From Chthonomonadia bacterium (GTDB lineage Bacteria; Armatimonadota; HRBIN16): a stretch of DNA of 64,000 nucleotides. The stretch covers positions 79,688-143,687 of the forward strand of contig JABUFA010000005.1 in NCBI GenBank assembly GCA_013314755.1. The letters run 5' to 3'. The notes beneath the pieces were generated by a model, which saw only the letters and a program-made list of their open reading frames with translations, was not told where the DNA came from and ran no database searches. Shown one piece after another: positions 47,082 to 57,994 of this stretch. How positions within the stretch are numbered: the first letter of the stretch is position 1; every line of letters begins with the position of its first letter. The translations under genes and the position numbers were made by a program.

Positions 47082-47843
47082 ATGTTGTCAGACTTTGTGA
47101 GACGGCTGTGGAACACAGTAGGAATCTATAAGGCAAAGCATCCTTTAATAACGGGGATGTGGTTTGTAGGCGGTAAACTATTCAGTGCACGCCAGCCAAC
47201 CGAAGAAGAACGCTTTTTGGTGGGGATGGAGTGTGAGGGAAAAGTGGTGTACGATATTGGGGCCAATGTAGGACTCATGACCCTTTTCTTTGCGCGGGCG
47301 GTTGGACCAACGGGATATGTGGTTGCGTTTGAGCCGCACCCTTACAGTTTTCGGCGCCTATCACGGAATGTAAGGGTTAACCGTCTGCGTCATGTAAGGC
47401 TGGTCAATGTTGGAGTTGGCGATGAGACCACCTCTTTGATATTATATCAACCGTCTCGCCACTTGAGCGGCGCGGCATTCAGTGGAGGACGTGTGTTCCG
47501 GCCAGATGAAGGGCAACCAATCGAGTTCACCGTGCACGTAGACACTCTGGATAACCTTATAAAACGGTTCGAACTACCAACACCTGACTACGTGAAGGTG
47601 GATGTCGAGGGATACGAAGTACGGGTGCTAAGGGGTGCGATGCAGACAATTCAACAACATAAACCTGCTTTCTTTATAGAGATCCATCGTCTGGCGGGCG
47701 ACATGCCGACAACCGGCAAGGTTATCGAGATTTTGGATGCCTATGGGTATACCTTCTATCATGTCGTGAGTGGGGTGCACATTGGCATCGATACATGTCA
47801 AGACGTCCGTGGTGGACACCTTTACTGTATGCATCAGCGTTAA
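47082..47843 (+). CDS. FkbM family SAM-dependent methyltransferase
   Basis: 253 aa. The SAM site is VVYDIGANVGLMTLFFARAV with VVAFEPHPYSFRRL (acidic motif II), and the C-terminal half has DYVKVDVEGYEVRVLRG, the FkbM signature with catalytic Asp. It methylates a hydroxyl on a sugar or lipid intermediate. ATG 47082 is 10 bp after the previous stop. Confidence 0.92.
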   Translation: MLSDFVRRLWNTVGIYKAKHPLITGMWFVGGKLFSARQPTEEERFLVGMECEGKVVYDIGANVGLMTLFFARAVGPTGYVVAFEPHPYSFRRLSRNVRVNRLRHVRLVNVGVGDETTSLILYQPSRHLSGAAFSGGRVFRPDEGQPIEFTVHVDTLDNLIKRFELPTPDYVKVDVEGYEVRVLRGAMQTIQQHKPAFFIEIHRLAGDMPTTGKVIEILDAYGYTFYHVVSGVHIGIDTCQDVRGGHLYCMHQR

Positions 47844-47876
47844 CTGGCAGAGTAAGAGATATGCGGAGGTCAAGCA

Positions 47877-48809
47877 TTGAAGATACTGGTTACCGGAGGA
47901 GCAGGCTTCATCGGCTCACACCTCACCGACCGGCTGGTGGAGATGGGACACGAAGTCACTGTGCTTGACGACCTCTCTACCGGTCGGGAGCAAAATATTG
48001 CGCATCTGAAAGGGCGCATTCGCTTCGTGCGCGGCTCCATCACCGACCTTCCTCTGCTCAGAGAGGTAATGCAGGGGGTAGAGGTGGTGTTCCATCAGGC
48101 GGCGCTGGGTTCCGTACCCCGTTCGGTAGAGGACCCTGCCACCACGCATGAGGTGAACGTCACCGGCACGTTCAACGTGCTACTTGCCGCACGTGACGCT
48201 GGCGTCAGGCGGGTGGTGTACGCGGCATCTTCCTCCGCCTATGGCGATACACCCGCTCTGCCCAAAGTGGAGAGCATGTTGCCAAACCCACTGTCTCCCT
48301 ATGCGGTGAGCAAGCTGGTGGGCGAGTATTACTGTCAGGTTTTCACGCGGGTGTACGGACTGGAGACGGTCAGCCTGCGCTATTTCAACGTGTTTGGTCC
48401 TCGCCAGAACCCCGATTCGCAGTATGCTGCGGTCATTCCGCGCTTTATCACCGCCGCGCTAAAGGGAGAGCCACTGACGGTATACGGTGACGGGGAACAG
48501 TCAAGGGACTTCACGTATATCGAGAATGTGGTACAGGCGAACCTGCTGGCGATGGAATCGCCTGCGGCTGTGGGCAAGGTATACAACGTCGCTTGCGGGG
48601 GACGGTACACCTTGAATGAATTGATACGGCAGCTGCAGGCAATACTAGGTCGCAACCTCCAGGTCCGGTATCTACCACCTCGTGCCGGGGATATAAAGCA
48701 TTCTATGGCGTCTATAGATGCAGCTCGGCGTGATTTAGGGTATTGTATAGTTGTGGATTTTCGAGAGGGGCTGCGATACACTGTGGAATGGTACCGAGAA
48801 CGCAGGTGA
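47877..48809 (+). CDS. NAD-dependent nucleotide-sugar epimerase/dehydratase (GalE/WbpP-like)
   Basis: 310 aa, SDR fold. MKILVTGGAGFIGSHLTDRL is the NAD site, YAVSKLVGEYYC gives the catalytic Y-x3-K, and the substrate side shows FNVFGPRQNPDSQYAAVIP. This resembles UDP-glucose or UDP-GlcNAc 4-epimerases. The start is TTG 47877 with GGAGGTCAAGCA before it. It would supply a hexosamine or galactose donor for the block. Confidence 0.93.
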   Translation: MKILVTGGAGFIGSHLTDRLVEMGHEVTVLDDLSTGREQNIAHLKGRIRFVRGSITDLPLLREVMQGVEVVFHQAALGSVPRSVEDPATTHEVNVTGTFNVLLAARDAGVRRVVYAASSSAYGDTPALPKVESMLPNPLSPYAVSKLVGEYYCQVFTRVYGLETVSLRYFNVFGPRQNPDSQYAAVIPRFITAALKGEPLTVYGDGEQSRDFTYIENVVQANLLAMESPAAVGKVYNVACGGRYTLNELIRQLQAILGRNLQVRYLPPRAGDIKHSMASIDAARRDLGYCIVVDFREGLRYTVEWYRERR

Positions 48810-48821
48810 GGGAGGCAGCTA

Positions 48822-49787
48822 ATGCGTATATTTACGGACTACAGGGTACCCCAGTCCCCAACGTGGACTTGTCGTACCATTCTTTTGCCCTTTGTACCGG
48901 AAGGGCGAGGAATAAAGCGGTACGTAGCTGCGTTCCGAAATGCGCTAATTGCGTATCGTGTCATTCCCTCGTGTGATGCTGTGATCTTCGGAGATAGCTA
49001 CCCGTTGTCCGCATCCATATACAGTCTTATGCAGTATCTTAGGGTTCGGCACCCATTTATTGTGCGTGTGGACCCTCTTGCGCCAGCACCGAGAACCGTC
49101 TGGAAGAAAGAGTTTTTGCGAAAGGTGCTGGGACGGGTGGATCTTTTGGTAGTTTACGCTCCTAGTGTTGCCCAAAGATACTCGGTGCACTACGGCGTGC
49201 CATGTGAGAAGACGATCCCTCTAAAGTTTCACCACACGTTGTCGGGTTTCGAAATACCAGAGCGAGCCAACGGCGATTATATCTTTGCGGGAGGGGATAG
49301 TAAAAGAAACTACGATTTGTTACTGCAAGCTGTTCGTGACCTACCCTGTAAGGTTTTTATTGCGACGCGGAAGCCCGCACCCAGCAACATTCCTTCCAAT
49401 GTGACATGGCGTGCAGTGGAACCGCAGGAGTTCCGCCAGCTAATGGCTGGTAGCCAGTTTGTGGTATTGCCTCTAGACACTTCTGGTGGTGCTACTTCCG
49501 GCCAACAATCCTACCTCAATGCAATGGCGCTGGGCAAGCTGGTAATAGTCACGGATACCGAAGATGCATCCTATTATATTGAACACGGAGTGACAGGTAT
49601 CTTGGTTCCGTCGGGAGACGCTGACGAACTGCGTCGGGCTATTGTTTGGGCTTTGAGTAACTCAGAAGAGGCTCAGCGGATCGGCTCGAGGGCGAGGGAG
49701 GTTGCCTTGCCAATGGACCAGGAGTGGACCTTTTCGCAACTGCTAGAGTTTGTCGAGAAAGAGGCGAGGAAGCGTGGTTACCTGTGA
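48822..49787 (+). CDS. Glycosyltransferase family 4-like protein
   Basis: 321 aa, shorter than usual for GT4. The N-terminal domain is weakly conserved (MRIFTDYRVPQSPTWTC). The C-terminal half shows NAMALGKLVIVTDTEDASYY and EHGVTGILVPSGDADELRRA. The E-x7-E site is not obvious, with SGQQSYLNAM taking its place. Glycosyltransfer is likely but the donor is unknown. RBS is GGGAGGCAG before ATG 48822. Confidence 0.8.
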   Translation: MRIFTDYRVPQSPTWTCRTILLPFVPEGRGIKRYVAAFRNALIAYRVIPSCDAVIFGDSYPLSASIYSLMQYLRVRHPFIVRVDPLAPAPRTVWKKEFLRKVLGRVDLLVVYAPSVAQRYSVHYGVPCEKTIPLKFHHTLSGFEIPERANGDYIFAGGDSKRNYDLLLQAVRDLPCKVFIATRKPAPSNIPSNVTWRAVEPQEFRQLMAGSQFVVLPLDTSGGATSGQQSYLNAMALGKLVIVTDTEDASYYIEHGVTGILVPSGDADELRRAIVWALSNSEEAQRIGSRAREVALPMDQEWTFSQLLEFVEKEARKRGYL

Positions 49788-49798
49788 GTGCAGGATGG

Positions 49799-50839
49799 AT
49801 GTATATCCTGAAAATGAAGGGCTTCAAGCGTCTTGCAAAAAAGCTGGTGGCGGAGTGGCTGTATCGACTGTGGATAAAAAATCCTCGCGAGTGGTCAAAG
49901 GGCATAGTTATCCTGATGTATCACGAGATTGCTCTGCGAGATACACCTGTATTCCGCTACTTCCCCGTGTTGTGCGCAGCGCCAGAGAGTTTCTCTGCGC
50001 AGCTGGACTGGCTAAGAGGGCACTTTGAGGTCATCAGTATGGACGAAGCGATGCGTCGGTTGACGAACGGCACAGGGCAGGATAGCAGGGCAGTAGTCAT
50101 CACCAGCGATGATGGCTGGATGGGCTTTCATCGGTATGGGGTGAGAGCATTACGCGACAGGGGACTACCGGCGACTGTGTATGTGACAACCAGCGTACTG
50201 CAGGGGCAGGTGCCGTGGTACGTGCGGTGGCGGTTGCTGTTGGAACAGCATCCGCAGATGCTGGCTCTTCTGGCTCGGCATGTAGGACGGGCTGAACCGT
50301 TTCCAAATGCAGATAGTGCAATCTCCGCTTTGAAGGGGTTGGAGTATACCCGTATCTGCTCCTTATGGAGGCAGGCGGTAGAGATTGTTCCCTTTGAAGA
50401 GGGAACTCTGCCTTCGGACTGGTTTATCGGGGAGAATGAGGTGCGAGAAGCACTCCAGAGCAACATTACTATCGGAGCGCATACTGTGAACCATCCTATA
50501 CTGCCTCGCGAGCCGGAAGCGAGCCTTCGGCGAGAGGTTAATGAGTGTAAAAACACCCTAGAGGCAATATCGGAGCGTCCAGTGCTGCATTTTGCCTATC
50601 CGAATGGCGACCACAGCGATCTTGTGATTCGCTGTGTGCAGGAGGCAGGCTATGCAACAGCGGTTACCACCACTGCTGGCTGGAACCTGCCCGGTCAAAA
50701 TCTCTACCGCTTGCGTCGGGTGGATGTGCATGAAGCGGCATGTGTGGACCATCGCGGGCGATTCAGTGAGGCGATATTCGCATTGTGGGTTACGGGTGAG
50801 TGGGAGCGTATCAAGCAGCGAATAGGGTTCCTGCAATGA
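49799..50839 (+). CDS. Polysaccharide deacetylase (NodB-homology) family protein
   Basis: 346 aa. NodB motif 1 is VVITSDDGWMGF with two Asp, and motif 2 is IGAHTVNHPIL (H-x3-H). The end FAYPNGDHSDLVIR carries the later motif. A basic N-terminal segment precedes a short hydrophobic stretch and no cleavable signal is seen, so the enzyme may be cytoplasmic or membrane-associated. It would N-deacetylate a hexosamine. ATG 49799 is used, and GTG 49784 (overlapping the previous stop) or ATG 49814 is possible. Confidence 0.85.
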   Translation: MYILKMKGFKRLAKKLVAEWLYRLWIKNPREWSKGIVILMYHEIALRDTPVFRYFPVLCAAPESFSAQLDWLRGHFEVISMDEAMRRLTNGTGQDSRAVVITSDDGWMGFHRYGVRALRDRGLPATVYVTTSVLQGQVPWYVRWRLLLEQHPQMLALLARHVGRAEPFPNADSAISALKGLEYTRICSLWRQAVEIVPFEEGTLPSDWFIGENEVREALQSNITIGAHTVNHPILPREPEASLRREVNECKNTLEAISERPVLHFAYPNGDHSDLVIRCVQEAGYATAVTTTAGWNLPGQNLYRLRRVDVHEAACVDHRGRFSEAIFALWVTGEWERIKQRIGFLQ

Positions 50840-52104
50840 GCACACGTATTGGCTTTGTGCATTTCGGAGCGTATCCCGATATCCGCGTGGTGAAGATGAC
50901 CGACACGCTGGCGAAGGCGGGCTACGAGGTCATTGTGCTGGCGCGGAACATGAAGGGTGCGGGTGAACCGGGTGCATCTCACCCGTATGCTGCATCTCAG
51001 AGGGTGGAGGAGGCGGAATGGCGCAGTAGGCTGCGTCTGCGCAGGCTTCTTAACGATGTGCCCGAACGCTGGCGTGCTCCGTTGACATTACCGTATCATA
51101 TCAACCCCGTCTGGCGCAGGGCGATACGCGACCTGGTGTTAAAGGACGGTTGCCAGCTGCTGATTGTTCGCGATATGCCTCTGGTACTGGCAGCAACGGC
51201 GGTGGGCAGGCGTTATGGAGTGCCCGTTATTTTTGATATGGCGGAGAACTATCCCGCCGTGATGGCGGTGTGGCGTCGGTGGGAGGGGGCTGGCAGGGCA
51301 TTCATCAATCTGTTCGCGCGGAATATCACGCTGGCGCGGATGGTAGAGCGAATGGCAGTGCGCTGTGCAGATGTTGTGCTGGTCGTAGTTCCTGAGCACG
51401 TACAGCGAGTCGCAGGCATCAGGGGAACAGATAATGGCATTTTTGTTATAGAAAACACGCCGGTGTTGTGTGATTTGGACATGTTGTATAACCATTATGC
51501 TACCCAGCCTGAATGGACACCCAGTGAGGATATACTGGAGGTAGTCTATGGGGGGAACATCCATTTTTACCGCGGAATAGATACTCTGATTGAATCCGCG
51601 GCTGTACTCAAGCGGAAAGGTGTGCAGGATGTCCGGTTTACGCTTGTTGGCACCGGAAAGGTGGCAAGCAGGCTGCAGGAGTTGGCTCGTCAGGGAGGAG
51701 TAGATGATGTGGTATGCTTCATGGGCTGGCAGGCGGATTTGATGGCATTCGTGTATCGTGGGCACGTGGGGTACGACGGCTCGCACGCCTCCGAGCACAC
51801 GCACAACACGATGCCCAACAAAGTGTATGAGTATATGGCATTTCGCAAGCCGGTACTGGTATCTGACTGTCGCCCCATGAAGCGGTTAGTGGAGGAAACG
51901 GGCTGTGGCCTGGTGTTCCGTTCGCAGGATGCCGAAGATTTAGCGGAGAAAGTTTTAATGCTTCGCGACCCTGCCCTGCGTGCCGAGATGGGCGCACGTG
52001 GACGTAAAGCAGTGGAGGAGCGATACAATTGGGGAGTGGATGGAACAAAGTTTTTGGACACCGTTCATCAGGTGTTGGACCGTGCAGGTGAATGTTCCAC
52101 ATGA
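50836..52104 (+). CDS. Family 4 glycosyltransferase
   Basis: 422 aa, GT-B fold. The N-terminal half begins STRIGFVHFGAYPDIRVVKM. The C-terminal half has VVYGGNIHFYRGIDTLIESA and the region around NKVYEYMAFRKPVLVSDCRP. ATG 50836 overlaps the deacetylase stop (ATGA). Donor unknown. Confidence 0.9.
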   Translation: MSTRIGFVHFGAYPDIRVVKMTDTLAKAGYEVIVLARNMKGAGEPGASHPYAASQRVEEAEWRSRLRLRRLLNDVPERWRAPLTLPYHINPVWRRAIRDLVLKDGCQLLIVRDMPLVLAATAVGRRYGVPVIFDMAENYPAVMAVWRRWEGAGRAFINLFARNITLARMVERMAVRCADVVLVVVPEHVQRVAGIRGTDNGIFVIENTPVLCDLDMLYNHYATQPEWTPSEDILEVVYGGNIHFYRGIDTLIESAAVLKRKGVQDVRFTLVGTGKVASRLQELARQGGVDDVVCFMGWQADLMAFVYRGHVGYDGSHASEHTHNTMPNKVYEYMAFRKPVLVSDCRPMKRLVEETGCGLVFRSQDAEDLAEKVLMLRDPALRAEMGARGRKAVEERYNWGVDGTKFLDTVHQVLDRAGECST

Positions 52105-53621
52105 CAGCGCGAACGGAACGTAGGTTGTATATATTACTGGCTCTTACCCTACTAACATTGCATTTGCTTCCGATATGGGCCTTTAGATACCCAGCTCTGA
52201 CTGACTACCCCAATCACCTTCACCGCTGTTATATTCTCTCACGGTATGACCGGGTGTCAGTATATCAGGAGTGGTTTGAGGTTCGGTGGCGAGTCTTGCC
52301 AAATTTGGGCATTAATCTTCTACTTGTACCTCTCATGCGATTTGTTGATCCAATTATTGCAGGAAAGATTGTGTTAAGCCTTGTTGTATTCCTGTTTCAT
52401 TTAGGCTGTCATTGGTTAGGCAGAGCTCTGCACACACGATATACTTGGTTCACCTTCATAGCCGTTTTGTGGGCGTATAGCTCAGCCTTTCGATGGGGCT
52501 TTATAAACTATCTGTTGGGATGTGGATGGTTTATGATTATTGTGGCGTTATGGTGGGAGAAGCGGCGATCACCTGGATTTTGGTCGTACGTTTGCCTGCT
52601 TGGGGGATCGATTGTTGCCTTTCTAATCCACCTTTCTTCAGCCGTGTTCGTCACTCTTGCTTGCTTGATAACAGTAGCATACGACCACATAAGCTGCCGA
52701 TATTTGGGATGGCGTGGTGCAATAAGGAACTGGGGGCACTTGATATGTGCGGCGTTTCCATTAGTTTTCTATAGCCTCCGGGAGCCGGACAAGCCAAGCA
52801 ATCCTGTGTATTCTAGCTGGAAGGACAAAATAATCCATGTTTCTCAGCATGCGTCGCTGTGTTATGACGTTATTCCTGCATTGGCTGTTGCATCATTTCT
52901 GTTAGTATTGCTGGTTTATTACTGGCGTCGTAAGATGGTAGACTGTGCCCAATTGGGTGCATTACTTTCCGTTGGATTCGCTGCGGCTTACCTTGTATCG
53001 CCTTATGAAGCCTTCAGGGTATCAGCTGTTGATGTAAGGTTCCTGCTTCCATCTATCGTGTTTTTCGTCTTGTCAATGAACATATCTATTGAAAGTCCGA
53101 AAGTTTTCTTTGTCAGTCTTTTGGCAGCTGCAGCATTTGTGCAGATGATAGCAAACGGAATGTTTATGCATCAGGCCGATAAGGCGATAGGCGACCAGGT
53201 GAGAATATTGCAACAATTGCCGGAAACGTCCAGAGTTTTTGTCGTTTATAACATCTCCGGCGATAGGATAGGGCAGAGGTTGCCTCACGCTCCGCATTAC
53301 GCCGCACTGGAAAAGATACTATTTATACCGACGCTCTTTGCTTGGCGAGGTCAAGACCCTTTGGTATATCGCGACAAACGGTTTGAACGCATAAGTCCAT
53401 GGGAGAGCCTCCAGAGCCCAAGGTGGGCGTGGGTGTTTTCTGAGTTTGACTACGTGTTTGCCTACAGGGTGGAAGCAGCTGACGAACAATTCCTTGCTAT
53501 GCGCTGTTTACTTATCGCTCGGAGTGGAGAAAACCGTCTCTACAGGGTTTTGCGAGAACCTGCGTCTCCTACTGCAAAAGCAATGCCCACATCCCAACCT
53601 AACCGCGAAAGCCAGAGGTGA
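52101..53621 (+). CDS. Polytopic membrane protein, GT-C-like, last gene of the block
   Basis: 506 aa, with about eleven helices. The N-terminal loop FRYPALTDYPNHLHRCYILS carries acidic residues as in GT-C glycosyltransferases. The family was not recognised further. ATG 52101 overlaps the previous stop (ATGA) and follows AGGTGA with 9-nt spacing. The gene is noticeably A/T-richer than its neighbours. Its last ~27 codons (53540-53621) run antisense through the 3' end of the convergent gene, an unusually long 82-bp overlap. Confidence 0.75.
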   Translation: MTARTERRLYILLALTLLTLHLLPIWAFRYPALTDYPNHLHRCYILSRYDRVSVYQEWFEVRWRVLPNLGINLLLVPLMRFVDPIIAGKIVLSLVVFLFHLGCHWLGRALHTRYTWFTFIAVLWAYSSAFRWGFINYLLGCGWFMIIVALWWEKRRSPGFWSYVCLLGGSIVAFLIHLSSAVFVTLACLITVAYDHISCRYLGWRGAIRNWGHLICAAFPLVFYSLREPDKPSNPVYSSWKDKIIHVSQHASLCYDVIPALAVASFLLVLLVYYWRRKMVDCAQLGALLSVGFAAAYLVSPYEAFRVSAVDVRFLLPSIVFFVLSMNISIESPKVFFVSLLAAAAFVQMIANGMFMHQADKAIGDQVRILQQLPETSRVFVVYNISGDRIGQRLPHAPHYAALEKILFIPTLFAWRGQDPLVYRDKRFERISPWESLQSPRWAWVFSEFDYVFAYRVEAADEQFLAMRCLLIARSGENRLYRVLREPASPTAKAMPTSQPNRESQR

Positions 53622-54469
53622 TAGTCGGATTCGCGCAGGTCCTCGGGGGAGGAGCCGCTGAGGGCGATAATCACCGCTTCCAGCACGTTGGTGGCGAAGG
53701 TCTCGCCGTTGAAGACGGGGGTGGTGGTTAAAAGCAGGTCCACACCGCGTTCGCGCAGAAATTGCACATCCGCCTGTCGTACGGTGTTGGTCAACACTAC
53801 TTTGCCCTTCAGGTTCTCGGGGGCATAGCGGCGGATATAATGCCAGTCGCCGGCGATCACGTCTGCCCAGCGGAAATAACCCTGCCAGCGCGGGGTGTTG
53901 TGTTCCTGCTTCTCGCCTGTTGGATATACCCATTGGAAGGGCAGACGCACGACAACTGGCAGCACTAAACGTGCCAGCATAGCAAGCGTGCGGATGTTGC
54001 GTATCGGCAGGGGGATACCCAGAGCAAACAGCGCATCGCCAAAGATGACGGCACGTGCTCGTTCCGCCAACGCCTCCGCCATACCAAACCGGTCTAAGGC
54101 ACTGACCAGCAACACGTTCTGCTGACCCCACTCCAGAATGCCCTTTTGCTCGATGCGCTCCACTGCCCAGCGTTCTAGCGTGTTCTTTAGTCCGCTTCCA
54201 TCGACCACGGGGGTATGCTTGACCACCGAGACAAGCCGGTCCACTTCGCGGAAGGTGTAGCGCCTGCCCTGTGCCCAGAGGTAGCGGTCGCATCCGCCCA
54301 GTCCAATGGCGTCTACCTGACCGTCCAGCTGAGCAAGCAGTTGCCTGAAACGCGCTTTATCGCCGTCGGTTCCGATGCGCTGGATGCGTACCGGGATGCC
54401 GAGTATCTCTGTTTCTAAGGTCTTGTCTCGCTTGCTGGAGCCTAGGCTAACTGACACGACGTGTTTCAT
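53540..54469 (-). CDS. Conserved protein usually annotated quinate 5-dehydrogenase
   Basis: 309 aa beginning MKHVVSVSLGSSKRDKTLET, followed by IGLGGCDRYLWAQGRRYTF and the C-terminal VDLLLTTTPVFNGETFATN. The sequence pattern matches a conserved family labelled quinate 5-dehydrogenase in Deinococcus, Armatimonadota and Firmicutes. The label is weakly supported by biochemistry, and a Rossmann glycine loop is only partly visible (IGLGGCD). The start overlaps the PIN gene stop by 4 nt (ATGA), so it is in the same operon as a toxin-antitoxin-like pair. Confidence 0.65.
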   Translation of the reverse strand: MKHVVSVSLGSSKRDKTLETEILGIPVRIQRIGTDGDKARFRQLLAQLDGQVDAIGLGGCDRYLWAQGRRYTFREVDRLVSVVKHTPVVDGSGLKNTLERWAVERIEQKGILEWGQQNVLLVSALDRFGMAEALAERARAVIFGDALFALGIPLPIRNIRTLAMLARLVLPVVVRLPFQWVYPTGEKQEHNTPRWQGYFRWADVIAGDWHYIRRYAPENLKGKVVLTNTVRQADVQFLRERGVDLLLTTTPVFNGETFATNVLEAVIIALSGSSPEDLRESDYHLWLSRLGWDVGIAFAVGDAGSRKTL

Positions 54470-54858
54470 GTTTCACTCGGCGTGATGCGTCCAATGTCGG
54501 TACGGTCGAAATCATGATCGAAGCTAAGGATGCGTAACGCAAGGCGTTTGGCTAGAACATATTGATAGGCGTCGTCAAAGTCGAGGCGAAAGGCATCAGA
54601 AGCTTTTACAACATCGTGTAGACTCTCCATAGGTAAGTGGACTATCCTTATAGGGTTAGGCTGAAGTAGGTCATCCAGAAAGATTCTTAGGAGAGATCTT
54701 TGTCTTAGACGGATCAAAATTACCCCAATAGAGTGGAGGGTAAAATCTGACACAAAAATTCGCGACGTCGGCGTGTGTTCAAGAAAACGAGAGACATCTT
54801 CTGCCCTCTCTTGATTCAACAAACGCTCCAGCCAGATGTTAGTGTCGACCAGGTACAT
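54466..54858 (-). CDS. PIN domain ribonuclease, VapC-like
   Basis: 130 aa from ATG 54858 (MYLVDTNIWLERLL). The PIN active-site acids are visible as D in VDTN, E in NIWLERLL, and D residues in LDFDDAYQYVLA and FDHDFDR. GAAGG sits 8 nt before the ATG. GTG 54873 is an alternative that would overlap the antitoxin stop. It probably cleaves RNA when free of its partner, encoded just upstream. Confidence 0.85.
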   Translation of the reverse strand: MYLVDTNIWLERLLNQERAEDVSRFLEHTPTSRIFVSDFTLHSIGVILIRLRQRSLLRIFLDDLLQPNPIRIVHLPMESLHDVVKASDAFRLDFDDAYQYVLAKRLALRILSFDHDFDRTDIGRITPSET

Positions 54859-54862
54859 AGGC

Positions 54863-55069
54863 TTAGCCTTCACGCCATTCGAGAGCTTTGTGCTGAAGTT
54901 CCAGTGCGGTATACTGGTCCCGAAACTGTTCCAGTCCGCCCGCCCAGTCCTGCTTTAAGTACCGCTGTGCACCGCTGGAAATGCGTGATAGCAGGAAATC
55001 CACGAAATCTTCTACTTCACGCTGTAGGTCCGGCGGAAGCTGCTGGATTTTGTGTTCAATTCCGGGCAA
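54863..55069 (-). CDS. DUF2281-like antitoxin candidate
   Basis: 68 aa, TTG start at 55069 after GGGGGTG. The pattern IQQLPPDLQREVEDFVDFLL is that of small DUF2281-type proteins commonly paired with PIN toxins. The middle is acidic-helical and may bind the toxin. No clear DNA-binding motif is seen at the N-terminus. A gap of four bases separates it from the PIN start. Confidence 0.75.
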   Translation of the reverse strand: MPGIEHKIQQLPPDLQREVEDFVDFLLSRISSGAQRYLKQDWAGGLEQFRDQYTALELQHKALEWREG

Positions 55070-55139
55070 TTCAGAGCACCCCCTTCTTGCTGACGTTTCT
55101 CATTGGTAATGATACATCTTTTGGTCTTGCCTGTAAAGG

Positions 55140-56578
55140 CTATGGTTGTCGGTTCTCCTCCGCAGGTATTTCGGGCTTATCCGTTGAGGCTTCCCGCGGC
55201 TCCGCCTGACCAACCAGTACCACGCGCGCCTGGGGACGGTAGGTGTCGGTGCTTATCTTCTCGCGCAGGGGCGGTTTGCCCGGTTCTTCAATGATACGGT
55301 AGACGCTCACGCGCATTCCGGCATGTCCTTTGGTTACTACCCGTCGGACACCTGCGGGAAGATTGGGGGCTGGTACCGTTTTGACGGGAACGCCTATGAC
55401 GCTGTGCACCATGCGCTGGATGCGTACCTGACGCTTTGCCATCGCCGCTCCCCAGATGCTTACCTGCATCCTGCCCCGTTTTGCCCGGGCGATGATGGCG
55501 ATGGGATACTCCGTGTTGTTACAAAAGCGCAGGTCCAACACGCCGTAAACCACCGTCGCGTCCAACCCTGCAGGTGCGTAGCCGATAGGGAAGGCGTGCT
55601 TGCTCCGCTGGACAATCTGCAGACCCGCCTGCAATGCCGCCATATAGAGCGTAGAAGAGACCTGGCAGACCCCTCCGCCATCACCGGGCACCAGCTCTCC
55701 TTTGACAATTACCGGCGCCTTGCGGAAACCCTCACGCAGGGTGCGGGGACCGACCGTCTGGTTGTAGGAGAAGACATCGCCGGGAAGAAGCACCACCCCA
55801 TTAATGCGCTCCGTCGCCTGACGAATGTTGTGCGAGCGATTGCGCTGTGCTTCCGAGAATCGGGTAGAAGCCTGCGCCAGTGGCGTGGTGATGGTCTGCA
55901 GATGCGCACTGGTCACGCGCGGTGGAATGACCTGCAGGGGAATGTTTGCGATGGTTTCAAACGCTCGCAATGCCTGTAACACATGCTCGGTGGCTTCGTG
56001 AGGGATCTTCATACCAGCCTGTTCATGCACTATCTGGCGTGAGCCGTTGTCCCCGATCAACAAGCGGGCATCACGAGGGGCACGTTCCACTGCGCGACCA
56101 ACCTGCTCAAACAAGCGGCGAACTTGCTGGTGGTTTACTGCATACACAACATTCGCGGAGACCATCGCCGTTTTGGGAGAAATCCATCGCCCCGCAAGAG
56201 TGAGCACAGGGTTACGGCGTTGGGTGGAGTGGAGTATCTCCTGCCAGGTCGCTTTAGGGTCGGGAGTAATCCCCAGTTCGGCTAATCCCACCGTGCGTGA
56301 GTACAGAACGCGCCCTGTGTTGTCCGTAAACTGAAGGGTGATGCGCTGCTGCTGAAGCCGCCGGCAGACCTCTTCCACCCGTTGCTGGGCAACCGCAAAC
56401 GGCAGACGGTCCAGCACGGTATCGCCAAGACGAACAGTGTAGACGAACCCCGACAGGTGGTGCTGAAGGCTGTAATAGCCCAGTCCACCCACCAAACACG
56501 ATGCCGTTACCACCACCCCCATCAGGGAGAGCCGCCTTCGCCCTGGCGAGGTGGATGGGGCAACCGCTATCTGGTCAT

Positions 56579-56597
<19 letters not shown>
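55140..56597 (-). CDS. VanW family protein, membrane-anchored
   Basis: 485 aa. A short cytoplasmic tail, one transmembrane helix (LMGVVVTASCLVGGLGYYS), a putative peptidoglycan-binding-like segment (VGLAELGITPDPK), and the VanW domain with NGVVLLPGDVFSYNQTVG, GGGVCQVSSTLYMAALQAG, and SKHAFPIGYAPAGLDATVVY. Family members occur in vancomycin-resistance VanB operons and sporulation or envelope contexts, and their chemistry is unknown. GTG 56597 overlaps the cysS stop by 19 nt, so it is probably co-expressed with cysE-cysS. Confidence 0.88.
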
Positions 56598-57981
<1,384 letters not shown>

Positions 57982-57994
<13 letters not shown>

